DNA of 64,000 bases from Brevinema_A sp051649245 (GCA_051649245.1 JBOFGS010000019.1:1-64000); one strand, 5' to 3'; counted from the stretch's first letter, positions 1 to 9,645 are shown. Made by a program: numbers and translations. The notes: a model not told the origin generated them from the sequence alone.

Positions 1-215
1 TTGTTATGTCTCTCTTTACAATCACTCTAAGCAATGACATTCTCTAAATTAATGTGAACTGTCTCACATCGAGAAGTTATTATAACATATAATTTTATAT
101 TTTGTCAATACTTTTTTGTAAATTAATTGAAAATTATTTAACACCAAAACTTGAACGTCTCAACACATAATTTCATAATGTTAACTATTATAACAACTAT
201 ATTTGATTTTGTCAA

Positions 216-255
216 TGATTTTTGAAAAAATAAATCATTTATTTTTCAAAAATCA
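216..255 (-). terminator. AT-rich hairpin behind hisS
   Basis: A near-perfect inverted repeat (arms 216-235 and 237-255, one bulged base) lies 14 bases beyond the hisS stop on the minus strand. It is rich in A+T, so it is a weak terminator candidate or simply a stable 3' end. The remaining bases 1-268 are AT-rich, and I see no gene in them. Confidence 0.4.
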
Positions 256-268
256 AGTGTTGGAATGA

Positions 269-1750
269 TTAATAGATCTCAAATGTTGTTAAATCAAAAT
301 CCACTTCCTTTCCTGTCAACATGTTTTTTCTTTTTACTACACCACGCTGTAATTCCGGAATACCACAAATCCATACATAATTGATGTTAGCTTTATTTGC
401 ATATTGCAATTGCTTTCCTAAAACAGTATTTGTATCAGGATAAATCTCAATCTGATAACTATTCACTTTTCCTTTAGATAAATTAACAAACATTTCATTG
501 ATATCAATTTGCTCCTGATCTCCTACATCAAAAAACGGATTTTTAGATAAAACATCCATGATTTTATTCAATGATTGATCAATAATCTCATCATTGTTAG
601 ATAAAATAATGTTTTCCATCATATCAAGACAATCAATATACACATTTTCCATTCCTTTCAAATTATTAGAGATCGTATAAAAGAGAGAAAGAGGTAATTT
701 GGTATCAATCGCAATCATATGCTTTTCTACCAATAAATCTTCGTCTGTTAATAACTTATGACCTTTCAAAAATGCTTCAAATGTCACATCGCCTATTGCA
801 AAACCAACACCAGACACATTATTATTTTTTTGAAAAATAGAAACCAAGTTATCATAACGTCCACCACCAAATAGAGCACGTGTATTATCAGGATTTTTAT
901 CATAAGCTTCAAAAACCAATCCCGTATAATAAGCTAGACCACGCACAATAGAAAAATCATATTTGAGAGGATTTTGTTCTTTAAATACTTTATCAGCAAG
1001 TGTAAAAACTTGTGTGATCTCTTCAATAAAAACAGAGTTTGGTACTAATTCAGATAATTGATTAAAATCTTTTTCAAAAACATCTTTTAATCGTTGAATC
1101 TGATCTTTGCTAAATCCTTGTTCTATCATAAGTGATTCAAATTTATCCGAATCCATTTTATCTTTTTTATCAATGAAACGTGCTAAATCTTCAAATCTTT
1201 CTTCATTAACACCGACATATTCAACCAACACATCTCGAACAAAACCACGATGATTGATCCTAATTTCGTACATATCTGTTGTGGCTCCGAAGATAGAAAA
1301 GACAGCTTGAGCAACAGACAATAATTCAAAATCAGCAAACGCACCTTTTGCTCCTATTAAATCAACATTCACTTGATAAAATTCTCGCAATCGACCTTTT
1401 TGAGGACGTTCATATCTCATAAAATTCTCAATAGAATACCAACGTTGAATAGGAGGCAATTCATTCATCTTTGCAGCATACATTCTTGCAATCGACGGAG
1501 TTAATTCAGGACGGATCGCAACACGTCTATCTCCTTTGTCTGTAAATACGTATAATTGTTTTTCTGCTATTTCCTCACCGCTTTTTGCAGCATAAATCTC
1601 AAAACTTTCCAGTAACGGAGCTGATATTTTTTCATAAGAAAAACTAGAAATCGCTTGTTCTATTTGTTGAAACATAAAGGATCGGAAACGCATTTCTTTA
1701 GGGTAAAAATCTCGTGTTCCTGTATAAGAATTAGTAGATATTTTGCTCAT
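269..1750 (-). CDS. hisS: Histidyl-tRNA synthetase
   Basis: Class II aminoacyl-tRNA synthetase that charges tRNA-His with histidine in the cytoplasm. The N-terminus carries the usual TRDFYPKEM-type motif, followed by motif 2 around MRYERPQKGRLREF and the histidine-binding segment RGLAYYTGLVFE. The last normally reads RGLDYYTG in bacterial enzymes, so an Asp is Ala here. At 493 residues it is longer than the usual 420-430. The extra length appears to be an insertion of about 80 residues in the C-terminal anticodon-binding region, between the MIAIDTKL strand and the VNSYQIEIYP strand. A ribosome-binding site (GAGAG) precedes the ATG. It is the last gene of the minus-strand run from truB but is separated from the NfeD-like gene by 131 bases, so it may have its own promoter. 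Identity is secure. Confidence 0.95.
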   Translation of the reverse strand: MSKISTNSYTGTRDFYPKEMRFRSFMFQQIEQAISSFSYEKISAPLLESFEIYAAKSGEEIAEKQLYVFTDKGDRRVAIRPELTPSIARMYAAKMNELPPIQRWYSIENFMRYERPQKGRLREFYQVNVDLIGAKGAFADFELLSVAQAVFSIFGATTDMYEIRINHRGFVRDVLVEYVGVNEERFEDLARFIDKKDKMDSDKFESLMIEQGFSKDQIQRLKDVFEKDFNQLSELVPNSVFIEEITQVFTLADKVFKEQNPLKYDFSIVRGLAYYTGLVFEAYDKNPDNTRALFGGGRYDNLVSIFQKNNNVSGVGFAIGDVTFEAFLKGHKLLTDEDLLVEKHMIAIDTKLPLSLFYTISNNLKGMENVYIDCLDMMENIILSNNDEIIDQSLNKIMDVLSKNPFFDVGDQEQIDINEMFVNLSKGKVNSYQIEIYPDTNTVLGKQLQYANKANINYVWICGIPELQRGVVKRKNMLTGKEVDFDLTTFEIY

Positions 1751-1881
1751 AACTTTCTCTCTTTGACAAAAAATTTAATATTCCTTTTTTCTTTAACTAG
1801 CGAAAAACTAAGTCTTATATTAAGAATACAAAAAACATTTTTTCATTTATAATCATGAATCAATATATTAATACGATCACA

Positions 1882-2325
1882 TCATATTGATGATTTCTTT
1901 TTCACGAATAATTTAATTCCTTTAATATCTACAATAACAACTTTTGTGCCTTCCGGAATAATGACATCATCAATACTGACAGCCATAAAGATATCTCCAG
2001 AACTTTTTATTTTGCCTTGATTTTTCGTATTATCAATCGTTTCAATAACACGGACTTCTGTCCCTATCAATGCATCAACACCTGATTTATATCCAGGATG
2101 TTTTGTATCTTTTTTAATGAGCGGTCTGATCATAACAATAAAAATAACAGTAACGATAAAAAAGAGTACACTTTGTACAACCAATTGATGAACAAATAAA
2201 GCAACAAAAGCTATCAATAAGGCTGCTAGTGCAGGAAATATAAGAATTGTTGTTGGGGTAGCGATCTCTAAAATAAACAATATCGCAGCAACAACAAGCC
2301 AAAAATATGACATATGATCCATCAT
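1882..2325 (-). CDS. NfeD-like membrane protein
   Basis: A 147-residue protein with two or three hydrophobic segments in the first 75 residues, then a small soluble beta-rich domain (GTEVRVIETI ... GDIFMAVSIDD ... VPEGTKVVIVDIKG pattern) typical of the OB-fold C-terminus of NfeD proteins. Members are often paired with a stomatin/SPFH partner; none is encoded next door. The start is supported by AAGGA nine bases before the ATG. It lies 24 bases after the YfhO-like gene and is probably cotranscribed with it. The cellular role is unknown for most short NfeD proteins, and I assign only the family. Confidence 0.8.
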   Translation of the reverse strand: MMDHMSYFWLVVAAILFILEIATPTTILIFPALAALLIAFVALFVHQLVVQSVLFFIVTVIFIVMIRPLIKKDTKHPGYKSGVDALIGTEVRVIETIDNTKNQGKIKSSGDIFMAVSIDDVIIPEGTKVVIVDIKGIKLFVKKKSSI

Positions 2326-2349
2326 TATAAATTCCTTATGATTAATTTG

Positions 2350-4830
2350 TTATTTTTTTAAAATAATTTCTTTTAAAAACATGCCTAGTGCCCACAAGGA
2401 TGCTAATAAAATAAAGATTCTTGAGAACAATAATCCTTCGACAGGACGATTATAATACCATTTTAACACTTTAGAACCCGCTGGAACAATGACATATTGC
2501 TGAATACCATTTGCTTTATAGATAGGAGTATCTTCGCCATCAATGACAACATGCCACCCTTCATCATAAAGATCACCAAAATAAAGGATTTCATCTTCTA
2601 GATTATCAAGAGCCATTTCATAAGAATTGTATTCAACTCTGTTGACAGAAACAGGGCGAGGATCTCTTGTGTTTTTATTACTCAACTCAACTCCTATATC
2701 TTCCAAAGGAATAGCAAATTGATCGATATTTTGTAATGATTTTGTAAGCTCATCAAATAAATAGAGATCATAGGTATAACGAACACGATCAACAAAAGCA
2801 AAACGTGGTAATGTTTTTTTCAATTCATAGATCATATTTGTTTGATTGCCTGTACCCAAGGTATTTGTGATAAATACAGCATCTGCTTCAAGGTTTGTGG
2901 CAAAGACATTGACAATTTCCGGAGATAAAATTATGTATTTTACATTTCCAAGATACCAAAGACGCTTGTTCATTTCCCAAATATCATTATTATGTTGATA
3001 AAAAGACACACTATCATAGGCACTTTTAAAAAATCGATAATACCCATCATCAATACGAGAAACAGGAATCCGTCCAAACATATTAATATCATGATAAGGA
3101 AAAGCATACGTTAAATCGGTATTATTTGCTGAATAAAGCTGTTGTTCCACTACTGTTCCTATGGCAGAAGGAGAGCTCGTGGTATTTGGTAGGAATAAAC
3201 TCCCTGATGCACGATAAGATTGAGTAAGGTGTTGTTTTAAAAAATTAACCGTTTCTGTTTTTTGATAGGTCTGTTTTTCATTGATATAAGTTAAAGCAAT
3301 GTAATATCTATTGGATTGATAGACATTTATCATCGTCAATAAAATAATCATCAACGGAAAAAAAGGTCTTACTTTTGGTATTTTGTACATCATCCCAAAA
3401 ACAAGAAATAATAATCCAGACATAATCATCATATCAATAATCGCACTCAGTTTACCTTCAAGTACGGCATTAATAATCTGTCTATTAACACTGTCACCGA
3501 ATTTTGCATTTAAGATAGGTCTGATAGACGAAGGATCTCCACCGTTATTCATTAATAAAGAAACTGCCCACAATAATGATAACCCAAAAAATGACCCTGC
3601 TACAATTAATAAAGTATGTTTTTTCTTTTTGTCATCATTATTAAAGATGGATTGAATACTATCAAGCCCCATAGCCGCAGCAATACTCCATGTCAATCCT
3701 GTAATACTAAGAAATTTCGCAGGAACACGAAGCTTATCCATACCAGGAAGATGATACCACAACCAAAAAAACGGTTTTCCAGGCATATATTTCCCAAAAG
3801 ACAACAACATAGCTATCACGCCTGCAATGATAAAAAATCTTAATCCTTTTTTTTGTGTTTTCCAGGCAAATATTGCTCCAAGCAACATAAAGATAAACAT
3901 AAAAAAGCCCAATGAATCCGTATTTCCTGATAAAGGTTTATCACCCCAATAAAGGGCATTTGGATCGGAGGAACTAAGACCATGATAACCAAAAGCTAAT
4001 GTATTAATAATTTCTGATGGAGGGAAAGACCAACTTGTGGCAAAATCCCATGATCCTTTGTTTGCTAAAAATTCTGAATTAGCCCAAAATTTTATTGTGG
4101 AGAGAAATATTCCTAGCCCAACTATCATAATGATTGCTAAAAATGGCAGATGTTTTTTTAATAATGACAAATTAATCTGTGGTCTTGGTAAGAAAGAAAC
4201 TGATTTATCTTGATTGAGTAAAAATATTACCCATGCCATTCCCAGTACAGTACCATAAATGCCACGTTGTGGTTCTCCTATCATCATCCATGCCCAAAAA
4301 ATCCCCCCCCAAGCACCTGCTAACAATTTGAACAACAACGCATTGGTACGCCCATCCAAAATAACACTAAGACATAATAAAAATCCAGGGGTCATTGGAA
4401 TTGCTTCTAATGCAAGAGCATGACCACTATAAACAAGAGAAAGCACATGTGGTAAAAAAGTATAAGAAATAGCTCCAAAAATAGAAGCTCCATCAGAAAC
4501 ATCAAGACGCTTGATCAGTTTAAAAGTCACAATTCCTGATAAAAACAATGCCAAAAAATAAACACCGGCAACTCTGACATTCCCTGTTAGAGCAAGAATG
4601 GTGTTATAAAAATCAGGGTTTGGTACATTGAAAATAAATCCTAGCCAATAATTTGAAATAAAATGGTATCCTTGACCGGATAATAGTGAACGAATAAGCA
4701 CCTGCCTCATCGAAACATTATCGTCGACACCTTGAAGAACCATTCCTAAAAATGTTTCTCTAAATAAGAACCCAATTAATACCACTAATATTCCTGATAA
4801 TAGGAGATAATATTTTGTTGATGTTTTCAT
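2350..4830 (-). CDS. YfhO-like multispanning membrane protein
   Basis: An 826-residue inner-membrane protein with about a dozen hydrophobic segments in residues 1-530, a soluble region of about 260 residues, and a last membrane helix near residues 800-820. The architecture, the acidic pair in the first loop (GVDDNVS) and the C-terminal soluble domain fit the YfhO / GT-C glycosyltransferase-like family, whose members are implicated in adding sugars to envelope polymers. The specific substrate cannot be read from sequence. GAGGAAATT precedes the ATG, and truB ends 18 bases upstream, so the two are probably one operon. A run of eight G (minus strand; 4303-4310) interrupts the otherwise AT-rich coding sequence at the Trp-Gly-Gly codons and could be a slippage site. 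Confidence 0.75.
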   Translation of the reverse strand: MKTSTKYYLLLSGILVVLIGFLFRETFLGMVLQGVDDNVSMRQVLIRSLLSGQGYHFISNYWLGFIFNVPNPDFYNTILALTGNVRVAGVYFLALFLSGIVTFKLIKRLDVSDGASIFGAISYTFLPHVLSLVYSGHALALEAIPMTPGFLLCLSVILDGRTNALLFKLLAGAWGGIFWAWMMIGEPQRGIYGTVLGMAWVIFLLNQDKSVSFLPRPQINLSLLKKHLPFLAIIMIVGLGIFLSTIKFWANSEFLANKGSWDFATSWSFPPSEIINTLAFGYHGLSSSDPNALYWGDKPLSGNTDSLGFFMFIFMLLGAIFAWKTQKKGLRFFIIAGVIAMLLSFGKYMPGKPFFWLWYHLPGMDKLRVPAKFLSITGLTWSIAAAMGLDSIQSIFNNDDKKKKHTLLIVAGSFFGLSLLWAVSLLMNNGGDPSSIRPILNAKFGDSVNRQIINAVLEGKLSAIIDMMIMSGLLFLVFGMMYKIPKVRPFFPLMIILLTMINVYQSNRYYIALTYINEKQTYQKTETVNFLKQHLTQSYRASGSLFLPNTTSSPSAIGTVVEQQLYSANNTDLTYAFPYHDINMFGRIPVSRIDDGYYRFFKSAYDSVSFYQHNNDIWEMNKRLWYLGNVKYIILSPEIVNVFATNLEADAVFITNTLGTGNQTNMIYELKKTLPRFAFVDRVRYTYDLYLFDELTKSLQNIDQFAIPLEDIGVELSNKNTRDPRPVSVNRVEYNSYEMALDNLEDEILYFGDLYDEGWHVVIDGEDTPIYKANGIQQYVIVPAGSKVLKWYYNRPVEGLLFSRIFILLASLWALGMFLKEIILKK

Positions 4831-4848
4831 AATTTCCTCATCCGTACG

Positions 4849-5736
4849 TTATCTTCTAAAAGATGGTGCAAAATTTTTTTGATAAGATAGTTTTTGTCCA
4901 TTAAACAAGAGCAATGCAATGATCTTGTTTTCAAACATAAGTTTGTAGAGTCCTTTTGTGAGTTTTGGAGCATTGTAATAAGTTGAAACCAGTGGTTTTC
5001 CATGAATCAAATACTCTATGTCTCCCAGCCATTCAATAGATGGCAGAAAAGTTAATGCTTTTTCTGGTGCCATAAGGTGGTGGTGCCATTTTTCAGGAAA
5101 AGGATCTAGAGATATCGTATCCTCTAAGGTAATACCACCTGACGCAGACCTTTCTAAAAAAATTAAATGACCACCGGTACCAAGCATTTTGGCCAAATCT
5201 CTCCCCAAAGATCTAATATACGTCCCAGAACCACAATGAATTACTGCTGATATTTGTTTTAATTGAGGATCATAAGAGACATCATCCCAAGAATAAATAT
5301 GAACATCACGAGCCTTGAGATCGACTGTTTTGCCTTCTCTGGCAAGATCATATGCTCTTTTGCCGTCAACTTTCAATGCAGAATATTGAGGAGGGATTTG
5401 AGAAATAATCCCTGTCAAGCATGTTATTTTTTGATTAATTACTTCCAAAGAAATATCAGGAACATGATAATTTTGAGACACTGTTCCTTGTTTATCGTCA
5501 GTATCTGTGGTTTGTCCTAACTGAATAATTGTCTTGTATTTTTTCGACGAATGTAACAATGCATCAAAAAATACTGTACTGTCATTGATTAAAATAGGCA
5601 ACACACCACTGGCCATAGGATCAAGCGTTCCTCCATGTCCAATTTTTGATATTCCTGTTTTTTTCTTAATGATTCGGATCACATCAAAGGATGTCATTCC
5701 TGAGGGTTTATAGACGCCTAAAATTCCGTTTATCAT
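4849..5736 (-). CDS. truB: tRNA pseudouridine-55 synthase TruB
   Basis: Converts uridine 55 in the T-loop of tRNAs to pseudouridine. The 295-residue protein has the hallmark GHGGTLDPMASGVLP motif with the catalytic Asp at residue 39, and the downstream segments GSGTYIRSLGRDL and YSALKVDGKRAYDLAR that define the TruB branch. Length is normal. It starts at an ATG preceded by GGGG and is the first gene of a minus-strand run toward hisS. A vegetative promoter with a 17-base spacer lies just upstream (5766-5794). Confidence 0.95.
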   Translation of the reverse strand: MINGILGVYKPSGMTSFDVIRIIKKKTGISKIGHGGTLDPMASGVLPILINDSTVFFDALLHSSKKYKTIIQLGQTTDTDDKQGTVSQNYHVPDISLEVINQKITCLTGIISQIPPQYSALKVDGKRAYDLAREGKTVDLKARDVHIYSWDDVSYDPQLKQISAVIHCGSGTYIRSLGRDLAKMLGTGGHLIFLERSASGGITLEDTISLDPFPEKWHHHLMAPEKALTFLPSIEWLGDIEYLIHGKPLVSTYYNAPKLTKGLYKLMFENKIIALLLFNGQKLSYQKNFAPSFRR

Positions 5737-5765
5737 TAATACCCCATATTATTTTGTTGAATTTA

Positions 5766-5794
5766 ATTATAATCCTAGTTATAAAAAATATCAA
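5766..5794 (-). promoter_or_regulatory. Vegetative promoter for truB operon
   Basis: On the minus strand TTGATA (5789-5794), a 17-base spacer and TATAAT (5766-5771), about 30 bases before the truB ATG. Confidence 0.7.
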
Positions 5795-5826
5795 GATATC
5801 ATCACTTACTTAGGGATGTTAAATTT

Positions 5827-5855
5827 TTGTATTTTTTTAAAAAAAGAGTTATAAT
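5827..5855 (+). promoter_or_regulatory. Vegetative promoter for the transglycosylase-flbB pair
   Basis: TTGTAT (5827-5832), 17-base spacer made of T6 and A7 tracts, TATAAT (5850-5855). It is divergent from the truB promoter and gives a leader of about 40 bases before the chosen ATG at 5902. Confidence 0.65.
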
Positions 5856-5901
5856 TATTAATAATTTATTAAAATTATTTTAAATGAGTAATGAGGTTTT
5901 T

Positions 5902-6633
5902 ATGCCTATATCACATATTATTGAACGAATCAAAAGTATTGAGGGTCGAATCCAAGAGATTCAAAACTCTGCTCGCTTACAAAACCATAAAGAATCAACT
6001 AAAACCACAGAAATTAATAAAAAAAATGAAACATTTTCTGATATTCTTAAAGAAGTAACAGAAAGCCGTAACGCATCTCAATTAAATTTACTAGGAGATG
6101 AGGTCAACATGCAATCTCCAATGACTAGCTCCTTATTAACAAATAAAATTGATACGTTAATGTCTGAATTTCAAAAAAAAGGTACTATGCCTGTGGCTAC
6201 ACCAAAACCATTACCGGAAAATATCATTAATTCAAATAATCCCGGCATCTGGGATCATATTATCAAAAAAGCTGCATCAACCTTTAATGTTGACGAACGT
6301 TTGATCCATGCTGTCATTCAAACAGAATCCGCATATAATCCAAAAGCCGTTTCCATTGTTGGAGCACAAGGATTGATGCAATTGATGCCAAATACCGCTA
6401 GTGAATTAGGTATTACTGATTCCTTTGATCCTGAAGCAAATATTATAGGTGGAACAAAATATCTTAGAGCAATGCTTGATCGTTATCAAGGTGATCTGAT
6501 CAAGACATTAGCTGCTTATAATGCTGGCCCCGATGCTGTGGATCGTTCTGATGGTATCCCACCTTATCGAGAAACAAAAGAATATGTTCCTAAAGTACTA
6601 AATTATTATTACAATCTCCGACACGAGAAATAA
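5902..6633 (+). CDS. Lytic transglycosylase (SLT domain), probably flagellum-associated
   Basis: Cleaves the glycan strand of peptidoglycan. The C-terminal half (from about residue 115) is an SLT/Slt70-like lysozyme-fold domain with the catalytic Glu in IQTESAYNPKAVS, the GAQGLMQLMPNTA motif, and AAYNAGPDAV. The first 100 residues are a charged helical segment without a clear signal peptide. I prefer the ATG at 5902 because GAGG sits at good distance before it. An in-frame ATG at 5884 has no ribosome-binding site and would add six residues. The stop lies 21 bases before the FlbB-like gene. That pairing suggests the enzyme opens the wall for the periplasmic flagellar motor, which is inference from context. 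Confidence 0.85.
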   Translation: MPISHIIERIKSIEGRIQEIQNSARLQNHKESTKTTEINKKNETFSDILKEVTESRNASQLNLLGDEVNMQSPMTSSLLTNKIDTLMSEFQKKGTMPVATPKPLPENIINSNNPGIWDHIIKKAASTFNVDERLIHAVIQTESAYNPKAVSIVGAQGLMQLMPNTASELGITDSFDPEANIIGGTKYLRAMLDRYQGDLIKTLAAYNAGPDAVDRSDGIPPYRETKEYVPKVLNYYYNLRHEK

Positions 6634-6654
6634 CCCTAAGGGAGAAAGTGGATT

Positions 6655-7248
6655 ATGTATTCTTGGAAACATGTCATGCTATTATTATTAATAAATATTT
6701 TATTAATCGGATTTATATTGTACTTTTTTGACTACATGAACATTATTGATTATAAAGAAATTTTATCTAATATAAAAGTCGGTCCACAGATTACCGCTGT
6801 AAGGATAGATGACCCTTTACTTTTAGAAAGAGAAGAATTACAAAAAAAATGGGAAGTCTTGACCATTAAAACCACAGAATTATCAAATCAGGAACAAGTT
6901 ATTAACAGTAATAAACTAGCGCTTGAAACATCGCTCAATGAACTCAATGAAAAACGAGAAGCATTCCTCAATGAACAAGCACTAGTAAAATTAAAAGAAG
7001 AAGAAAAAAATGCTTACGATATTAAAATTACAGATGTTGCTACTCAAATTGCAGGAATGCCACCTCAAACAGCAGCAGAATTATTAAATCTACAAGACGA
7101 TCTTCAAGTAGTTGATATCTTTAAAAAAATGGATCAGATAGCTATTGATAACGGTCAAGCATCTACAGTTCCTTTTTTGTTAACATTACTAGAGCGTGAA
7201 AAAGCTGCCCGAGTACAGTCACTAATGCTTGTTGGTGAAACTCCTTAA
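6655..7248 (+). CDS. flbB: FlbB/MotE-like periplasmic flagellar collar protein
   Basis: A 197-residue protein with one N-terminal membrane helix (about residues 8-27), a coiled coil (about 60-120), and a C-terminal MgtE-N/MotE-like domain (MPPQTAAELLNLQDD ... VVDIFKKM). This architecture matches MotE and its spirochaete counterpart FlbB, which builds the collar around the periplasmic flagellar motor and helps recruit stator units. Length is close to known FlbB proteins of about 200 residues. The ribosome-binding site GGGAGAAAG precedes the ATG. The assignment rests on architecture rather than motif identity; a generic MotE homologue is the alternative. Confidence 0.7.
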   Translation: MYSWKHVMLLLLINILLIGFILYFFDYMNIIDYKEILSNIKVGPQITAVRIDDPLLLEREELQKKWEVLTIKTTELSNQEQVINSNKLALETSLNELNEKREAFLNEQALVKLKEEEKNAYDIKITDVATQIAGMPPQTAAELLNLQDDLQVVDIFKKMDQIAIDNGQASTVPFLLTLLEREKAARVQSLMLVGETP

Positions 7249-7260
7249 ACAGAAAAAATA

Positions 7261-7289
7261 AAAAATTCCTGATAAAATCAGGAATTTTT
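7261..7289. terminator. Bidirectional terminator between flbB and mutase gene
   Basis: A 13-bp perfect stem (7261-7273 with 7277-7289) with a 3-base loop and A/T tails on both sides serves two convergent genes. Confidence 0.85.
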
Positions 7290-7299
7290 TATTAAAATT

Positions 7300-8640
7300 T
7301 TAAAATAATGATCCAACTTGTGATAATAAGATTTGCACTTTTTCTAATGTCGGTGCTTCAGCAATCAATCGTAGGATAGGTTCTGTATTTGATGCACGTA
7401 AATGAATCCATGATCCATCTTCCATATCTAACCTCAATCCATCTTCTTTGTTGATTGATGCATTTGGGAAGATATTATTCATTTTATCAAATAAATCATT
7501 AATATCACCCATAAATTGATATTTTTCTTTTTTCATAACAACATCAGGAATCTCTGAAACAATCAAGGATAAATTTTTCTTTTCGCGTGCCATTAATTCC
7601 AAAATCAAAGCAATACCAATTAACGAATCACGTGCTGCATTTACCTTAGGATAAATAACTCCACCGTTTCCTTCAATACCATAAAAAGCATTTGTCTCTT
7701 TAATTTTTTTAACAACATTTGCTTCACCAACCTTAGATCGAAATGTTTTTCCTCCAAAGTGATTGTTAAGCAGTGCTCCTGCACTTGAGGTACTCATATT
7801 AAGAACTATATCTCCTTTTTCACCACGATCAAGAAGATTTTTTAATGCTAATACAGGAGTAATTTCTTCACTCAATACTGTACCTGTTTCATCAGCAACA
7901 ACCAAACGATCAGCATCAGGATCTTGAGCAAAAGCAACATCTACGTGATGAGTTAAAATTAAATCTTTCAAATGAGTCAGATGCTCAGGAGTAGGTTCTG
8001 CAGGTCTTTGAAAGTGTCCATGGGGTTCATCATTAATATAAAAAGATGTTACCCCAAGCAAGTTAAATAATTTTTTTGTAATAAGCGATCCTGAACAATT
8101 AACAGGATCTAAAAGGACGGTCAGTTTTGCTTGTTGAATCAATTCACAATCAACACTATTCAAAATAACTTCAAGATGCTTATTGACAATAAAATCATCC
8201 TCACGATAAAGTCCTACTTTATCCCAACTCACCATAGGAACAGGAATATCAATATATTGTTGCATAAGGGCAAGATCTTCATCGTCTGTAAAAACTCCAC
8301 CTTTTTTAACAAACTTAAAAGCATTCCATTCCAACGGATTATGTGATGCTGAAATCATAATACCTGCATCAAAATAACATTCACGCACACCATACATGAT
8401 CGTAGGGGTGGGAACCATGCCAGCATCAACAACATCAATCCCCATCATATTTAAAATACTTGCGGTAAAACGTGCAAATACTTCACCTGTTGGCCGACCG
8501 TCACGCCCCATAAGGATTTTTTTACCACCGGATGCAAGTACATACGCTCCAAAAGCTTTAGTATATTTGGTGATAACATCAGCTGTTAAACTTTCACCCC
8601 AAATTCCACGAATCCCTGATACGCTAACCTTAAGACTCAT
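7300..8640 (-). CDS. glmM: Phosphoglucosamine mutase / phosphohexomutase family
   Basis: Alpha-D-phosphohexomutase of 446 residues. The N-terminus VSVSGIRGIWGESL, the phosphoserine loop GIMISASHNP (Ser near residue 99), the metal-binding loop DPDADRL and the phosphate-binding C-terminus ASNTEPILRL are all present. The N-terminus resembles GlmM-type enzymes of spirochaetes and Bacteroidetes, which make glucosamine-1-phosphate for UDP-GlcNAc. The C-terminal SNTEP form also occurs in phosphomannomutases and phosphoglucomutases, so substrate is not certain. The ATG overlaps by 11 bases the end of the broken acyltransferase gene upstream, implying cotranscription. It is not next to cdaA-cdaR, unlike in Firmicutes. 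Confidence 0.8.
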   Translation of the reverse strand: MSLKVSVSGIRGIWGESLTADVITKYTKAFGAYVLASGGKKILMGRDGRPTGEVFARFTASILNMMGIDVVDAGMVPTPTIMYGVRECYFDAGIMISASHNPLEWNAFKFVKKGGVFTDDEDLALMQQYIDIPVPMVSWDKVGLYREDDFIVNKHLEVILNSVDCELIQQAKLTVLLDPVNCSGSLITKKLFNLLGVTSFYINDEPHGHFQRPAEPTPEHLTHLKDLILTHHVDVAFAQDPDADRLVVADETGTVLSEEITPVLALKNLLDRGEKGDIVLNMSTSSAGALLNNHFGGKTFRSKVGEANVVKKIKETNAFYGIEGNGGVIYPKVNAARDSLIGIALILELMAREKKNLSLIVSEIPDVVMKKEKYQFMGDINDLFDKMNNIFPNASINKEDGLRLDMEDGSWIHLRASNTEPILRLIAEAPTLEKVQILLSQVGSLF

Positions 8641-9645
8641 CAGTGGTCTCCTTTTTTATTAGATTTGTTCGTATATATAATATAAAAAATATGAGAATAA
8701 TGATGGTCATATTTTTTATATTATTTGGAGGAACGCCTATAACATCGCGATATAGATGCATTAATAAAACAAGCCAAGTATTGTTACTTAGATATTCAAC
8801 AAAATTTATTACTGGCAATAAATACGATTGTTGTTGTATGTTATTAATAAGCATCAATAACATATATATCACAAATAATGTGTATAAACTTGTTCCATAA
8901 AAAAACATATTCCACACGGGGATTCTAGAAATAAAAAACACATTGATATTTTCATAAACATTTCGATCAGAGATAATAAAAAAAACCAATGAACTTAATA
9001 TTAATAAGATCCAATTTTTTTTAAAAATTGCACCACTCCATCATAAAGAACCCCTGTATGATTCCAAAACAATTGAATATAAACTCCTAAATTTAATAAT
9101 GTTATGTAACGTATCGCACATAATCGATTAAACCAATCCGATACTTGATCGATATTATAATAGACTATTTCTATAAAAATAACGATCACAAAAGAAAAAA
9201 TAGGGTGCCATTTTTTCTGTATAAAGATCAAAAAAGGAATACATATCCATAATTGAAGATAGATTAAAAAATAATAAGAACCCCCACCAAATAAAAAACC
9301 TGATTTAATAAACTCAGATAATGAAGGTCTACGTGATAATAGTTGTAAAATAAGAACAATAAGGGTCATTAATAAAAAAGACCTAATGCCTTTAGTTTTG
9401 ATTTAGAACAATAGACACGTATCATATTTTCTAAATTTTCAGCATGAAATTTTTTAAAGCGATAGGTAGATAAAAAACCTGTAAGAAATACAAAGATAGG
9501 AACTGCTTGAGAAATAATTAAAAAAAGTAATGAATGTGGAAACCAGTACATTGACAAAAATAAATGATACAACAGAACAAAAATAATTGCAAAGGCTTTT
9601 AATAGCGAGATCTTTTTTTTGTTCCATTAAAAACGTGTTCATCAT
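8630..9645 (-). pseudogene. Acyltransferase family 3 gene broken by three homopolymer frameshifts
   Basis: Four short minus-strand reading frames (from 9645, about 9610, 9369 and about 9000) join into one protein of about 337 residues, the normal size of an acyltransferase-3 membrane enzyme that O-acylates sugars or lipids. Joined in order they give FAIIFVLLYHLF, SQAVPIFVFLTGFLS, FLFGGGSYYFLIYLQLW and a C-terminal helix series ending at 8630, all typical of the family. Every break can be repaired by one base in a homopolymer: A8 to A7 (minus strand; 9611-9618), T6 to T7 (near 9372-9377), and A8 to A9 (near 9015-9022). It may be a decayed gene, a gene rescued by slippage, or a sequence error. 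It sits between ispG and the mutase gene. Confidence 0.75.

Noticed and set aside
1..268. Partial gene at the left edge
   Set aside because: All frames are interrupted quickly and composition is intergenic; only the hisS 3' hairpin can be supported.
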